A stretch of 64,000 nt of DNA, from the NCBI GenBank assembly GCA_016215605.1, contig JACRJB010000049.1, positions 38,810 to 102,809 on the forward strand. Reading direction: 5' to 3'. The position numbers and the translations under genes were made by a program. The stretch is from Rhodopseudomonas palustris. GTDB taxonomy: Bacteria > Pseudomonadota > Alphaproteobacteria > Rhizobiales > Xanthobacteraceae. The notes below the pieces were generated by a model. It was not told the DNA's origin. It ran no database searches and was given only the letters and a program-made list of their open reading frames with translations. Positions 30,430-40,720 of the stretch are shown here, in pieces. Each line of letters starts with the position of its first letter. The stretch's first letter is position 1.

Positions 30430-32388
30430 TCACGCCGTCGTCGCGTGGGCGCAGCAGCTTGCAGCGTTGACCTCGGGCGGCAGGTCGATGCCGGGATTGC
30501 CGTTGAAGAAGCCGTGCGGCACCAGCTTGAAGCCGGTCGCGATGCACGGCTGCACCGGGAAATCCTCCAGCCGAACCGGATGATGCAGGCCGAACACGTG
30601 CCACAGCACGATGTCGGCATTCTCCAGCGGCCGATCCTGCTTGATGAAATCCGGCAAGCCGCCGCTGCCGTCCGAATGGTTCATGTATTCGCCCGCCGGA
30701 AACCGTTCGTCGGCATCGAACGCCGTCGCCCAGACGTGGTTCTCGACGAAGCTCGAGCGTTTGCCCGAGGGCGAGTTCGGATTGACGAACGGCGTCACGC
30801 AGTTCATCGCCTCGAGCTTGTAGCCGACCGGGGTGCCGGCATAGTTGGTCTTGTTCGGATTGATCACCTTCCAGTAGCGATGCGAGGCCGGGTTCGCCCG
30901 GCGCGCCGCCGCGAGTTCGGTCGTGAGCACGGTCTCGGCTTCGTAGAACGCGTTGCCGTGCGGATTGTGCGGGCCTTCGGTCTCCGCATAGGTGTTGCAC
31001 TCGACGATGCTGTTCCGGTCGCCGTCGACCGCCATGTCGAGCCGGGCGCAGAAGATGTGCTGATGGATGTGGCCGACGACGCCGGGCAGCACTTCGCGGG
31101 CATATTTGCCGGGCTTGCCCGGAATGCAGGCGGCGGTGTTGATGATGCCGGTCGCCTTCATCTCGAACTCGATCGAGCCGTCGATGTGGAAGTACCAGTA
31201 CAGCGCGTATTCGTAGTTGCCGACCGTGCAGATCGCCGACACCACCAGCTTGCGCGCGCGCCGGACCTCGGCGCGGTCGGTGCGGAAGTCCCAGTGCTTC
31301 CACAGCAGCCCGGAATCCTCCTCGTGGATGCAGATCGCCTTCTCGATCGTCAGCACGTCGCCGTTCATGGTGTTGAGGTGGACGTCGAGATATTCGATCG
31401 CGCCGAGGCAGTCGCAGCCGAGCTTCAGCGAGTTCGCCAGCTTGCCGATGCCGTATTCGCCGATGTCGAACACGTTCTTGCGGAAGTGGCCGTTGTCGGG
31501 GCTGCCATAGGGCACCACCATCTCGACCAGCGAGGCGCGGTGGGCGATCGGACGGCCGTCGTATTTGATGTCGTGCAGGGTCAGCGCCTCGCGGGCGTTG
31601 AAGCCGATCACGAACGACCATTTGTCCCAGACCAGATGCCGGCCCTCGATGACGAAGCTGACGCCCTCCGGCTGGGTGACGTTGATCGGCTTCAGCGGCG
31701 CGCGCTTGGTGTCGATGAACTCGCGCTCGTAATTGGCCTCCAGCTTCGGGATCGGGATCGCGCCGTAGTCGTCGACACGGATCACCTCCCAGGTCTTCAG
31801 GTCGATCACCGCGTTGAGCCCCTCGATCGGGTGGGCGTAGAAGTTCTCGTTCTCGCGCAGCCGCTGCCAGGCGAAGACGTGGCACAGATGCCGTCCCTCT
31901 TCGCCGGGAATGGCGAAATTGCCCGCCGACCACGGGTCGACGCAGACGGTGGTCATGTCGGTGATGCCGCGGCGCGCGCAGCCGGCGATGAACTCGGGAT
32001 GGGCGCGGACATAGTCTTCGATGGCGAGAAACTGCTCGAGCTGGATCATCGGCCGCGCGGTCGGGAACGTCTTGCGCGAGGTGATGGTGCCGCTGTCGAG
32101 CGAGACGAACAGCCGGGTGACGCCGATGCTGGTGGTGCTGAACACGCTGACGCGGGCGTTGCGGGCGATCGGCATGCCCGGCTTGAAGGCGCGGACGACG
32201 GCCTTGTCCGGCTCCAGCAGCTCGATGGTCTCGAACCTTGTATCGGTGCCGTAGGGCGGATCGGCGTTGACGATGGCGGCGATCTTGGTGATTTCGGCCG
32301 GGGTCAGAGGCTGCAGCGGATGCAGAACGGAGGGCGCCGCCGGCGCGGCGGCTGCATGACAGCAGGTGGTGTCTTCCGCGAGGCTCAT
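30430..32388 (-). CDS. Copper-containing primary-amine oxidase
   Basis: 652 aa; TPQ motif TVGNYEYALYW; copper-ligand pattern HIHQHIF; LWHVFGLHHPVRLEDFPVQP. Confidence 0.92.
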   Translation of the reverse strand: MSLAEDTTCCHAAAAPAAPSVLHPLQPLTPAEITKIAAIVNADPPYGTDTRFETIELLEPDKAVVRAFKPGMPIARNARVSVFSTTSIGVTRLFVSLDSGTITSRKTFPTARPMIQLEQFLAIEDYVRAHPEFIAGCARRGITDMTTVCVDPWSAGNFAIPGEEGRHLCHVFAWQRLRENENFYAHPIEGLNAVIDLKTWEVIRVDDYGAIPIPKLEANYEREFIDTKRAPLKPINVTQPEGVSFVIEGRHLVWDKWSFVIGFNAREALTLHDIKYDGRPIAHRASLVEMVVPYGSPDNGHFRKNVFDIGEYGIGKLANSLKLGCDCLGAIEYLDVHLNTMNGDVLTIEKAICIHEEDSGLLWKHWDFRTDRAEVRRARKLVVSAICTVGNYEYALYWYFHIDGSIEFEMKATGIINTAACIPGKPGKYAREVLPGVVGHIHQHIFCARLDMAVDGDRNSIVECNTYAETEGPHNPHGNAFYEAETVLTTELAAARRANPASHRYWKVINPNKTNYAGTPVGYKLEAMNCVTPFVNPNSPSGKRSSFVENHVWATAFDADERFPAGEYMNHSDGSGGLPDFIKQDRPLENADIVLWHVFGLHHPVRLEDFPVQPCIATGFKLVPHGFFNGNPGIDLPPEVNAASCCAHATTA

Positions 32389-32672
32389 GATGTCTCCCTG
32401 GTGTTCGAGCTGTTTGTTCGGCGACGCTGGTCCGCGGCATGCTGCATCGGACAGCGGGCGGTGGATTGACAGTAGGCGCCAATTACGGCTCCCGGCCGGT
32501 GAGTCGAGTGACGTTCGAAAGCACCGGCGGAAATTTCGGCTACGATTGAAATCAACCGATGGGCGCCCGTGTTTCCTGTTTGACGTGCGCCGGATTTCTG
32601 GGAGCATGCGGTCGCCCCGTATTGGCGCTGTTCTTGCTTGGTGATCGCGACATCGTCGCTGAAGGAGTGGAC

Positions 32673-33704
32673 ATGTCTGCTTCGGGAACCATCGCGGCCG
32701 GCCCAGTGCGGCAATTACTTGCGGCGCTGGTCCGATCGCGGCCGGAATCGGCCGGGATCAACGCCCGCGCGGGGATTCCGCGGGCGGTTCTCGCCGATCC
32801 GTCCGAGATGCTGCCGCTGGCCGCTTTCACCTCGATGCTCGAGGCGGCTGCGCAGGAAAGCGGCAACCGCACGCTCGGTCTGGAACTCGGCAGGGAGTTC
32901 AAGCTCGCCGCGCTCGGGCCGATCAGCGATCTGGTGCAGACCGCCCAGACCGTGGGCGAGGCGCTGGAGAGCTTCAGCGGCTTCTTCGCCAGCGTTCAGA
33001 CCAGCACGCGCACCACGCTGACGGTCAGCAACGGCACCGCGCGGCTGTCCTACGCCATCCAGGATCCGGCGATCCGGTTCCGCGAGCAGGACGCCGGGTT
33101 CTCGCTGGCGATCGAATATTCGATGCTGGCGGGCTTCGTCGGCTCGGCGTGGCGGGCCAGCGGCGTCGAATTCGAACATTCCGCCGGCGACGATCTGCCG
33201 TTCTATCAGCAGCATTTCGACTGCCCGCTGCGGTTCGGCCGGCGCGAAAACGCGTTGCTGTTCTCGGCGCGGTTTCTCGACCTGCCGCTGCGGCAGGCCA
33301 ATCGGAACCTGCACGCGCGGCTGCGTGCCGATCTGGCCGAGGCGATTCAGCGGCGGGCGATTCGGCTCGATCTGGTGAAGGGAATCGAGGCCTGGATCGC
33401 GGCCTCGCTGTGCCGCTCGGTGGCGACCGATATCGAGGTCGCCGCCGGCGATTTCGGCATGAGCACGCGCTCGTTCCAGCGCAAGCTCGCCGACCACGGC
33501 GTCAACTATCTCGACATCCGCAACCGCGTCCGCTCGCACATCGCCAAATGCATGCTGGCCGAGACCAGCGTGCCGGTCACCTCGATCGCGCTGCAACTCG
33601 GCTACAGCGAGACCAGCGCCTTCTCGCGCGGCTTCAAGAGCCAGGTCGGCGAGACCCCGGCCGAATTTCGCAGGCGTGAACGATCGGCCGCGGTCGCGGC
33701 GTGA
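32673..33704 (+). CDS. AraC family regulator (AraC_binding_2 / OruR-like)
   Basis: C-terminal HTH: IALQLGYSETSAFSRGFKSQVGETPAEFRR; divergent from the amine oxidase. Confidence 0.83.
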   Translation: MSASGTIAAGPVRQLLAALVRSRPESAGINARAGIPRAVLADPSEMLPLAAFTSMLEAAAQESGNRTLGLELGREFKLAALGPISDLVQTAQTVGEALESFSGFFASVQTSTRTTLTVSNGTARLSYAIQDPAIRFREQDAGFSLAIEYSMLAGFVGSAWRASGVEFEHSAGDDLPFYQQHFDCPLRFGRRENALLFSARFLDLPLRQANRNLHARLRADLAEAIQRRAIRLDLVKGIEAWIAASLCRSVATDIEVAAGDFGMSTRSFQRKLADHGVNYLDIRNRVRSHIAKCMLAETSVPVTSIALQLGYSETSAFSRGFKSQVGETPAEFRRRERSAAVAA

Positions 33705-33717
33705 GTTTTCACAGCCT

Positions 33718-33806
33718 CATCATGCCCGCGCTCGTCGCGGGCATCCACGTCTTTCAGCCGAACAGACACACAAGACGTGGATGGCCGGGACGAGCCCGGC
33801 CATGAC
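33718..33806. repeat. Dispersed palindromic repeat family R2, copy 2
   Basis: CATGCCCGCGCTCGTCGCGGGCATCCACGTCTT ... GACGTGGATGGCCGGGACGAGCCCGGCCATGAC. Confidence 0.85.
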
Positions 33807-33840
33807 GAGCGTCAATTGATATCAAGCGCGCAGAACACCC

Positions 33841-35139
33841 TCAGCAGTCCAGCGTCATGTCGCGTTCCCAGTCGGTGAGATGCCGCGAGAACTCGTTCCA
33901 TTCGTGGTGCTTCAGCTTCAGATAGGCCGGGACGTATTCGCCGAGGCTGTTCTTGAGCAGTTCGGAGGCTTCCAGCGCGCGCAGCGCGTCGAGCAGATTG
34001 AGCGGCAGGCGCTTGGCGTCTTTGATCAGGTGGCCGTCCTGATACATGTTGATGTCGAGCCGCTTGCCCGGATCGCGCTGGCTGTCGATGCCGTCGAGAC
34101 CGGCGGCGAGGATCGCGGCCTGCATCGCATAGGGATTGGCGGCGCCGTCGGCAAGCCGCAGCTCGAACCGTCCCGCCTCCGGAATCCGGATCATGTGGGT
34201 GCGGTTGTTGCCCGAATAGGTCACCGAGGAGGGCGACCAGGTCGCGCCGGAGGTGGTGCGCGGCGCGTTGATGCGCTTGTAGGAATTGACGGTGGGATTG
34301 AGGATCGAGGCGAGCGCGTCGGCGGAGTGGATGATGCCGCCGATGAAGTTGTAGCCGAGCGAGGAGACGCCGAGTTCGCCGCCCTCGTCCTCGAAGGCGT
34401 TCTTGCCGTCCTTCCACAGCGAGACGTGGACGTGGCAGCCGTTGCCGGTGAGGTTGGAGAACGGTTTCGGCATGAAGGTCGCCCGCATCTCGTGCTTCTC
34501 GGCGATCGACTTCACCATGTATTTGAAGAAGGCGTGGCGGTCGGCGGTCACCAGCGCGTCGTCGTAGTCCCAGTTCATTTCGAACTGGCCGTTGGCGTCC
34601 TCGTGGTCGGTCTGGTAGGGGCGCCAGCCCAGTTGCAGCATGCCGTCGCTGATTTCCCGGACCACGTCGAAGCGCCGCATCAGCGCCGATTGATCGTAGC
34701 AGGGCTTGGCTTGGCGGTCAGCGGTGTCCTTGATGTCGTAGCCGTCCGGGGCGATCAGGAAGAACTCACATTCGACGCCGCTCTTGAGCTGCAGGCCTTT
34801 CTCGGCGGCCCTGGCCTTGAGCCGCTTCAGCATGTTGCGCGGCGCCTGCTCGACCGGTTTGCCGTTCATCCAGAGATCGGCGGCGAGCCAGCCCACCTCC
34901 GGTTTCCACGGCAGCTGCATCAGGCTGTCGGGATCGGGGATGGCGAACAGATCGGGGTCCGCCGGGGTCATGTCCAGCCAGGTCGCGAACCCGGCGAAGC
35001 CGGCGCCGTTCTTGGCCATCGTGGCGATTGCTTCCGCGGGCACCAGCTTGGAGCGTTGGGTGCCGAGCAGGTCCGTAAAGGAAATCAGAAAGTACTTGAT
35101 GTTCTTCTCTTTAGCGGCCGCTACGAGGTCGACGGTCAT
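33841..35139 (-). CDS. glnT: Type III glutamine synthetase-like ligase (GlnT; candidate gamma-glutamylmethylamide synthetase GmaS)
   Basis: 432 aa; GS catalytic pattern (GNGCHVHVSLWKDG, NSYKRINAPRTTSGATWSP); last gene of a glutamate-synthase-like operon. Confidence 0.85.
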   Translation of the reverse strand: MTVDLVAAAKEKNIKYFLISFTDLLGTQRSKLVPAEAIATMAKNGAGFAGFATWLDMTPADPDLFAIPDPDSLMQLPWKPEVGWLAADLWMNGKPVEQAPRNMLKRLKARAAEKGLQLKSGVECEFFLIAPDGYDIKDTADRQAKPCYDQSALMRRFDVVREISDGMLQLGWRPYQTDHEDANGQFEMNWDYDDALVTADRHAFFKYMVKSIAEKHEMRATFMPKPFSNLTGNGCHVHVSLWKDGKNAFEDEGGELGVSSLGYNFIGGIIHSADALASILNPTVNSYKRINAPRTTSGATWSPSSVTYSGNNRTHMIRIPEAGRFELRLADGAANPYAMQAAILAAGLDGIDSQRDPGKRLDINMYQDGHLIKDAKRLPLNLLDALRALEASELLKNSLGEYVPAYLKLKHHEWNEFSRHLTDWERDMTLDC

Positions 35140-35172
35140 GGAGTCCTCTTGATCACTGGGCTGGAGGCTTCG

Positions 35173-36498
35173 TCAGTAACGCTGTCCGGGAATCCAATCG
35201 GTGCCGACCAGCGGCACGCGCGCGATCGCGGCCGCTTCGACGGTCAGGGCGACCAGATCTTCCGGCTCGAGATTGTGGATGTGGCTCTTGCCGCACGCCC
35301 GGGCGATGGTCTGGGTTTCGAGCGTCAGCACCGAGAGGTAGTTGGCGAGCCGACGGCCGGCGAGCATCGGGTCGAGCCGGCGCGCCAGCTCGGGATCCTG
35401 GGTGGTGATGCCGGCGGGGTCGCGGCCCTCGTGCCAGTCGTCGTAGGCGCCGGCATGGGTGCCGAGCGCCTCGTACTCCTTTTCGAGGGTCGGGCTGTTG
35501 TCGCCGAGCGCGATCAGCGCCGCGGTGCCGATCGCCACCGCGTCGGCGCCGAGCGCCAGCGCCTTGGCGATATCGGCGCCGTTGCGGATGCCGCCGGAGA
35601 CGATCAACTGCACCTTGCGATGCATGCCGAGCTCCTGCAGCGCCTCGACCGCCGGCCGGATCGCCGCCAGCGTCGGGATGCCGACGTGCTCGATGAACAC
35701 TTCCTGGGTCGCCGCGGTGCCGCCCTGCATGCCGTCGATCACGATCACGTCGGCGCCGGCCTTCACCGCCAGCGCCGTGTCGTAGTACGGCCGGGAGGCG
35801 CCGATCTTCACATAGATCGGCTTCTCCCAATCGGTGATCTCGCGCAGCTCCTCGATCTTGATCTCGAGATCGTCGGGGCCGGTCCAGTCCGGATGCCGCG
35901 ACGCCGAGCGCTGGTCGATGCCGGCCGGCAGCGTGCGCATCTTGCCGACGCGCTCGGAAATCTTCTGGCCGAGCAGCATGCCGCCGCCGCCGGGCTTGGC
36001 GCCCTGGCCGATCACGATCTCGATCGCGTCGGCGCGGCGCAGATCGTCCGGATTCATGCCGTAGCGCGACGGCAGATACTGATAGATCAGCGTTTGCGAG
36101 TGGCCGCGCTCTTCCTCGGTCATGCCGCCGTCGCCGGTCGTCGTGCTGGTGCCGGCGAGCGTGGCGCCGCGGCCGAGCGCTTCCTTGGCGGCGCCGGACA
36201 GCGAGCCGAAACTCATGCCGGCGATGGTGACGGGAATCTTCAGTTCGATCGGCTTCTTGGCGAAGCGCGAGCCGAGCACGACGTTGGTGCCGCACTTTTC
36301 GCGGTAGCCTTCGAGCGGATAGCGCGACATCGAGGCGCCGAGAAACAGCAGGTCGTCGAAATGCGGCAGCCGCCGCTTCGAGCCGCCGCCGCGGATGTCG
36401 TAGATGCCGGTCGCCGCGGCACGCTGAATTTCGGAGATGGTGTAGGGATCGAACGTCGCCGAGACCCGCGGGGTGGTGCGTGGAGAATTTGCAGACAT
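35173..36498 (-). CDS. glxD: FMN-binding glutamate synthase-family protein (GlxD / MgsC-like)
   Basis: GMSFGSLSGAAKEALGRGA, GQGAKPGGGGMLLGQKI, GGIRNGADIAKALALGADAVAIGTA. Confidence 0.87.
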   Translation of the reverse strand: MSANSPRTTPRVSATFDPYTISEIQRAAATGIYDIRGGGSKRRLPHFDDLLFLGASMSRYPLEGYREKCGTNVVLGSRFAKKPIELKIPVTIAGMSFGSLSGAAKEALGRGATLAGTSTTTGDGGMTEEERGHSQTLIYQYLPSRYGMNPDDLRRADAIEIVIGQGAKPGGGGMLLGQKISERVGKMRTLPAGIDQRSASRHPDWTGPDDLEIKIEELREITDWEKPIYVKIGASRPYYDTALAVKAGADVIVIDGMQGGTAATQEVFIEHVGIPTLAAIRPAVEALQELGMHRKVQLIVSGGIRNGADIAKALALGADAVAIGTAALIALGDNSPTLEKEYEALGTHAGAYDDWHEGRDPAGITTQDPELARRLDPMLAGRRLANYLSVLTLETQTIARACGKSHIHNLEPEDLVALTVEAAAIARVPLVGTDWIPGQRY

Positions 36499-36509
36499 GG
36501 ACTTACCCG

Positions 36510-37196
36510 TCAGTAGGAGGCGGCGTTGTCGACGTGGAAGTGGTAGAGCTCGCGCGCCGAGCCATACATCCGGAAGTCGTCGACCTTGGCGTCGTCGAGC
36601 CCGGCGCGGCCGAGCAGGCCGGCGAGCCGTTCGCGGTCCTCGTCGGTCATCGGCTTCTCGATGCAGTCGGCGCCGAGGCTCTTGACCTGACCGCGGACGA
36701 AGATGGTGGCTTCGTAGATCGAATCGCCGAGTGCTTCGCCGGCATTGCCGAGCACCACGAGGTTGCCGGCCTGCGCCATGAAGGCGCTCATCGAGCCGAT
36801 CGAGCCCTTCACCAGAATGTCGATGCCCTTCATCGAAATGCCGCAGCGCGCCGAAGCGTCGCCGTCGATGATCAGCAAGCCGCCGCAGCCGGTGGCGCCG
36901 GCCGACTGGCTGGCGTCGCCCATCACATGCACGGTGCCGGACATCATGTTCTCGGCGACGCCGGTGCCGGCATTGCCGTGAATCCGCACGCTGGCATGCT
37001 TGTTCATGCCGGCGCAGTAGTAACCGACATGGCCCTTGATATCGATCTCGACCGGCACGTTGATGCCGACGCCGATGGCGTGCTTGCCTTGCGGGTTGTC
37101 GATCTCCCACGCGGTCTCGTTGGTGTCCGGCGAGAGGCGGTGGAGGGCTTGGTTCAGCTCGCGCACGGAGCTGACGGCGAGGTCACAGACAGGCAT
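36510..37196 (-). CDS. glxC: GXGXG-domain protein (GlxC / MgsB-like glutamate synthase C-terminal domain)
   Basis: 228 aa GltB C-terminal beta-helix repeats (GNAGTGVAENMMSGTVHVMGDAS..GATGCGG). Confidence 0.85.
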   Translation of the reverse strand: MPVCDLAVSSVRELNQALHRLSPDTNETAWEIDNPQGKHAIGVGINVPVEIDIKGHVGYYCAGMNKHASVRIHGNAGTGVAENMMSGTVHVMGDASQSAGATGCGGLLIIDGDASARCGISMKGIDILVKGSIGSMSAFMAQAGNLVVLGNAGEALGDSIYEATIFVRGQVKSLGADCIEKPMTDEDRERLAGLLGRAGLDDAKVDDFRMYGSARELYHFHVDNAASY

Positions 37197-38092
37197 TACG
37201 AACGTTCCCAGGCATAGACGGTGGCGGGCTCGGGCTCGAACACCCGCGCCTTTTCGATCGCGGGCAGCACCGACAAAGCGCGATACTCGGAGCCGAAGGC
37301 GACGTAATCGTCGGATTCGGCCATGATCGCCGGCTTGCAGGAGATCGGGTCGCGCAGCACGGCGAAGCCGTTGCGGGTGCCGACCACGAAGGTGAAGAAG
37401 CCGTCGAGGTCCTTGAGGCTGGAGGTCAGCGACTGCTTCAGGCTGTCGCCCTTGCGCATCCGCCAGGTCAGATAGCCGGCGGCGACCTCGGAGTCGTTCT
37501 GCGTCGAAAACGTCATGCCCTCGCGGACCAGCGTGCGGCGGATGCTGTTGTGGTTGGACAGCGAGCCGTTGTGCACCAGGCACTGATCCTCGCCGGTCGA
37601 GAACGGATGCGCGCCGTTGATGGTCACCGCCGACTCGGTCGCCATCCGCGTGTGGCCGATGCCGTGGCTGCCCTGCATGGCGGACAGCGCGAATTCGCTG
37701 ACGACGTGCTCCGGCAGGCCGACGTCCTTGTAGATCTCCATATGGGTGCCGACGCTGACGAGTTGCACCTGGCCGGCGCGCGCCTTGACCCATTGCAGCG
37801 CCGCGGCCTCGGCCGCGCGCGGCAGCGACGCCACGATATGATTGGCGCGGATGCTGAGCTCGACCGGCACGCCCAGCGTGGTGGTCAGGTCTTTGGCGAG
37901 CACATCGACCGAAGCCGACTCCTCGGCGCGCAGCGTCAGCTTGACCTTGTCGCTGTTACCGCCGCCGTAGACGGCGACGCCGGCGCTGTCCGGGCCGCGC
38001 GCCGACATCGTCACCAGCATCTTCGACAGCATGTCGCCGAGCGCGGGCTCCAGCGCCTTGTTCTTCAAAAATAGTCCGACGATTCCGCACAT
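37196..38092 (-). CDS. glxB: Class II glutamine amidotransferase (GlxB / MgsA-like)
   Basis: N-terminal MCGIVGLF with catalytic Cys2, ARGPDSAG, GIGHTRMATES, VHNGSLSNHNS. Confidence 0.88.
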   Translation of the reverse strand: MCGIVGLFLKNKALEPALGDMLSKMLVTMSARGPDSAGVAVYGGGNSDKVKLTLRAEESASVDVLAKDLTTTLGVPVELSIRANHIVASLPRAAEAAALQWVKARAGQVQLVSVGTHMEIYKDVGLPEHVVSEFALSAMQGSHGIGHTRMATESAVTINGAHPFSTGEDQCLVHNGSLSNHNSIRRTLVREGMTFSTQNDSEVAAGYLTWRMRKGDSLKQSLTSSLKDLDGFFTFVVGTRNGFAVLRDPISCKPAIMAESDDYVAFGSEYRALSVLPAIEKARVFEPEPATVYAWERS

Positions 38093-38280
38093 CCGATCGC
38101 TCCGTTGTTGGAACGACCATAGACGGCGATCGGGCGGTCGGTCAACTGGGGGGAACGGAAGTTTCCTGATAAGAAAATAGCCGGCCGGCCTGAAATTGTG
38201 GCGGCAGGCCGAGGCGCGGCACTCGTAGTGACGGTCCGGCGCGCCGCCGCGCGGCCGATCGGGCCGCTCCCTCCTGCGCC

Positions 38281-38940
38281 TCAGCTCCGCGGATAGACGA
38301 TGATCGACAGATAGGTCATCGGCAGTTTCACCAGCGTTTCCGGGCCGTGCAGGGCGCCGGAATCGAACAGCATCGAGTCGCCGGGCCGCAGCCGGTAGGA
38401 GTTGTCGCCGTGGCGATAGATCACTTCGCCGGTCAGCATGTAGATGAATTCCATGCCGGCATGCTGAAACGCGGTGTGGGTGCTGGCGCCTTCCTGCAGC
38501 GTGATCAGATACGGCTCGACCACGACCTCGCCGCCGATCACATGGCCGAGCAGCTGGTACAGATGGCCGGCCTTGGAACCGCGCCGCTCGATCGCGACGC
38601 CCTGCTTGGCGCGCACGAAGGAGCAATCGCGCCGCTGTTCGGAGGCGGCGAACAGCAGGCTGAGCGGCACGTTGAGTGCGCCGGCGATCGACTGCAGCGT
38701 CGATAAAGACGGTGAAATCTGGCCGTTTTCGATCTTCGAAAGCATCCCGGCGGAGATCTTCGAGGCGCTGGAGAGATCCGAAACCGACAGGTCCCGCTCC
38801 CGCCGGATCGCCCGGATCTTCGCGCCCAGCGCTCGCTCCAGGCTGCGTTCGGTGTCCTGCGGCGCGTTCGATCCGGTGCGATATTCGGGGGCGCCACGGC
38901 TCGGCTCCGCCGGCCTGGCTTCGGGTTTTTTCATTGTCAC
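38281..38940 (-). CDS. XRE-family HTH + cupin transcriptional regulator
   Basis: DLSVSDLSSASKISAGMLSKIENGQISPSLSTLQSIAGAL then cupin domain. Confidence 0.88.
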   Translation of the reverse strand: MTMKKPEARPAEPSRGAPEYRTGSNAPQDTERSLERALGAKIRAIRRERDLSVSDLSSASKISAGMLSKIENGQISPSLSTLQSIAGALNVPLSLLFAASEQRRDCSFVRAKQGVAIERRGSKAGHLYQLLGHVIGGEVVVEPYLITLQEGASTHTAFQHAGMEFIYMLTGEVIYRHGDNSYRLRPGDSMLFDSGALHGPETLVKLPMTYLSIIVYPRS

Positions 38941-39244
38941 GAAATCCTTTAGGCAGAATCGTCGCTTGCTCGGATTTCAATATGCAGCAGGCCGGCTCGC
39001 TTTCACAACCGGTGAATGTGGAGGCGCTCGGCGAACGGGCGGCACGACTTAGTGCAACGAGAGTCTCGCCTGCGGCGGCGCAAACGTCGTCCGCTGCGCG
39101 TCCGCAATTCGCCGCCTTTGGTGCCTGATCGGGGAACTGCTCAACTAACACGCGGCGCTGCCTCGCCAGGTATCAAATCTCTGCCGCTTGATTGCTCATT
39201 CGACCAGAACGCACCGCTCACCCGGAACTAATCGCCGCAAGTTT

Positions 39245-39272
39245 CATCGAGTAGCGATGAGTCATGTGACTC
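39245..39272. promoter_or_regulatory. Overlapping inverted repeats upstream of the ABC/DMFase operon
   Basis: CATCG-AGTAG-CGATG (39245-39259) overlapping GAGTCA-TG-TGACTC (39259-39272). Confidence 0.35.
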
Positions 39273-39369
39273 TCAGTGCAATAAGTTTACTCTTGAGAAT
39301 AGGTCGCGCTGCGATATCGTCCGGAAATTAGATTTCGTGGTGAGAAACATCCTTCCGGAGGCCAGCAGA

Positions 39370-40686
39370 ATGCGAACGAGCCGTCGATCATTCCTGAAAA
39401 CTGCGGCGCTTGGGGCGGGCGCTGCTATCGCCGCACCTTACGGCTTTGTGCGGACGATCGATCAGGCATGGGGCGCCCAGTCCTGGATCAAGAAGGGCGA
39501 GCCGATCAAGATCGGCCTGTTGTTCTCGCTGTCCGGCGGTCTCGCCGTGCCCGAGGAAGACTCCACGCTGGTGATGCAATACGCGATCGACGAGATCAAC
39601 AAGGCGGGCGGCGTCGCCGGCATGCCGCTCGAGCCGGTGATCGTCGACGCCAAGTCGGACTTCAAGGTCTATTCGGAGAAGACCAAGGAACTGATCCTGC
39701 GCAACAAGGTGGTGTCGATCTTCGGCTGCTACACCTCGGCGAGCCGCAAGGCGATCCTGCCGACCGTGATGGCGCAGGACCATCTGCTGTATTACCCGAC
39801 CTGCTACGAAGGCGCCGAGTGCACCCAGAACACGATCTGCACCGGTCCGCTGGCGAACCAGCATTCCAAGGACCTGATCCCCTACATGGTCCAGCAGTTC
39901 GGCAAGAAGGTGTTTTTCGTCGGCTCCAACTACGTCTGGCCGAAGGAATCCAACAAGAACGCCAAGATCTGGCTGGAAAAGGCCGGCGGCGAGCTGCTCG
40001 GCGAAGAATACATCCCGCTCGGCGGCTCCGAGTTCGGCCCGGTGCTGAACAAGATCCGCGACGCCAAGCCGAACTTCATCTTCTCGACCGTGGTCGGCGC
40101 CTCCGACATCGCGTTCCACAAGCAGTTCAAGCAGGAAGGCTTCAAGGTCGACTCGATGCCGATCGCCTCGCTCACCACCGGTGAGATCGAGACCCGTGCC
40201 ATGGGCAACGAATTCGGCGCCGGCCACTTCCTGTCCGCGCCGTACTTCCAGGCGCTCGACACCCCGACCAACCACAAATTCGTCGAGGGCTTCCTGAAGA
40301 GCAAATACGGCAAGAACGGCACGACGCATTACAACATGGAGGAGACCTATCTCTCCGCCTATGTGTTCAAATACGGCCTGGAAAAGGCCATCAAGGCGGT
40401 CGGCATCGACGGCATCACCCCGCGCGTGATCCGCGATCACTCCGCCGGCATCCGGGTCGAGGACGACGTCTCGCCGGAAGGCCTGATCTGGATCGACGAT
40501 CAGAACTTCAATTGCTGGCTGAAGCCGAAGATCGGCCAGTGCCAGGCCGACGGCAGCTTCAAGATCGTCAAGGCCGCCGATACCCAGGTCGCACCGGATC
40601 CGTATTCGATCTATCCGGACATCGGCAAGTGCACCGCCGACGGCCTCAAGGGCCCCGACGGCAAGCTGCGCAAGAGCGTGATCTAG
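39370..40686 (+). CDS. Urea/short-chain-amide-type ABC transporter substrate-binding protein (UrtA/FmdD family)
   Basis: 438 aa; Tat leader RRSFLKTAALGAGAAIAAPYGF; LFSLSGGLAVPEEDSTLVMQYAIDEINKAGGVAG. Confidence 0.85.
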   Translation: MRTSRRSFLKTAALGAGAAIAAPYGFVRTIDQAWGAQSWIKKGEPIKIGLLFSLSGGLAVPEEDSTLVMQYAIDEINKAGGVAGMPLEPVIVDAKSDFKVYSEKTKELILRNKVVSIFGCYTSASRKAILPTVMAQDHLLYYPTCYEGAECTQNTICTGPLANQHSKDLIPYMVQQFGKKVFFVGSNYVWPKESNKNAKIWLEKAGGELLGEEYIPLGGSEFGPVLNKIRDAKPNFIFSTVVGASDIAFHKQFKQEGFKVDSMPIASLTTGEIETRAMGNEFGAGHFLSAPYFQALDTPTNHKFVEGFLKSKYGKNGTTHYNMEETYLSAYVFKYGLEKAIKAVGIDGITPRVIRDHSAGIRVEDDVSPEGLIWIDDQNFNCWLKPKIGQCQADGSFKIVKAADTQVAPDPYSIYPDIGKCTADGLKGPDGKLRKSVI

Positions 40687-40720
40687 GCGCTCTCCGCCGC
40701 GATCGACCACCCATCCACTG

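Noticed and set aside
30148-32469. 773-aa plus-strand ORF
   Set aside because: Antisense to the amine oxidase; no domain signal.
33880-36516. 878-aa plus-strand ORF
   Set aside because: Antisense to glnT and glxD; composition typical of a shadow frame.
37196-39151. 651-aa GATase ORF with long N-terminal extension
   Set aside because: Extension overlaps the XRE-cupin gene in another frame; GATase needs Cys2 exposed, so MCGIVG at 38092 is the real start.
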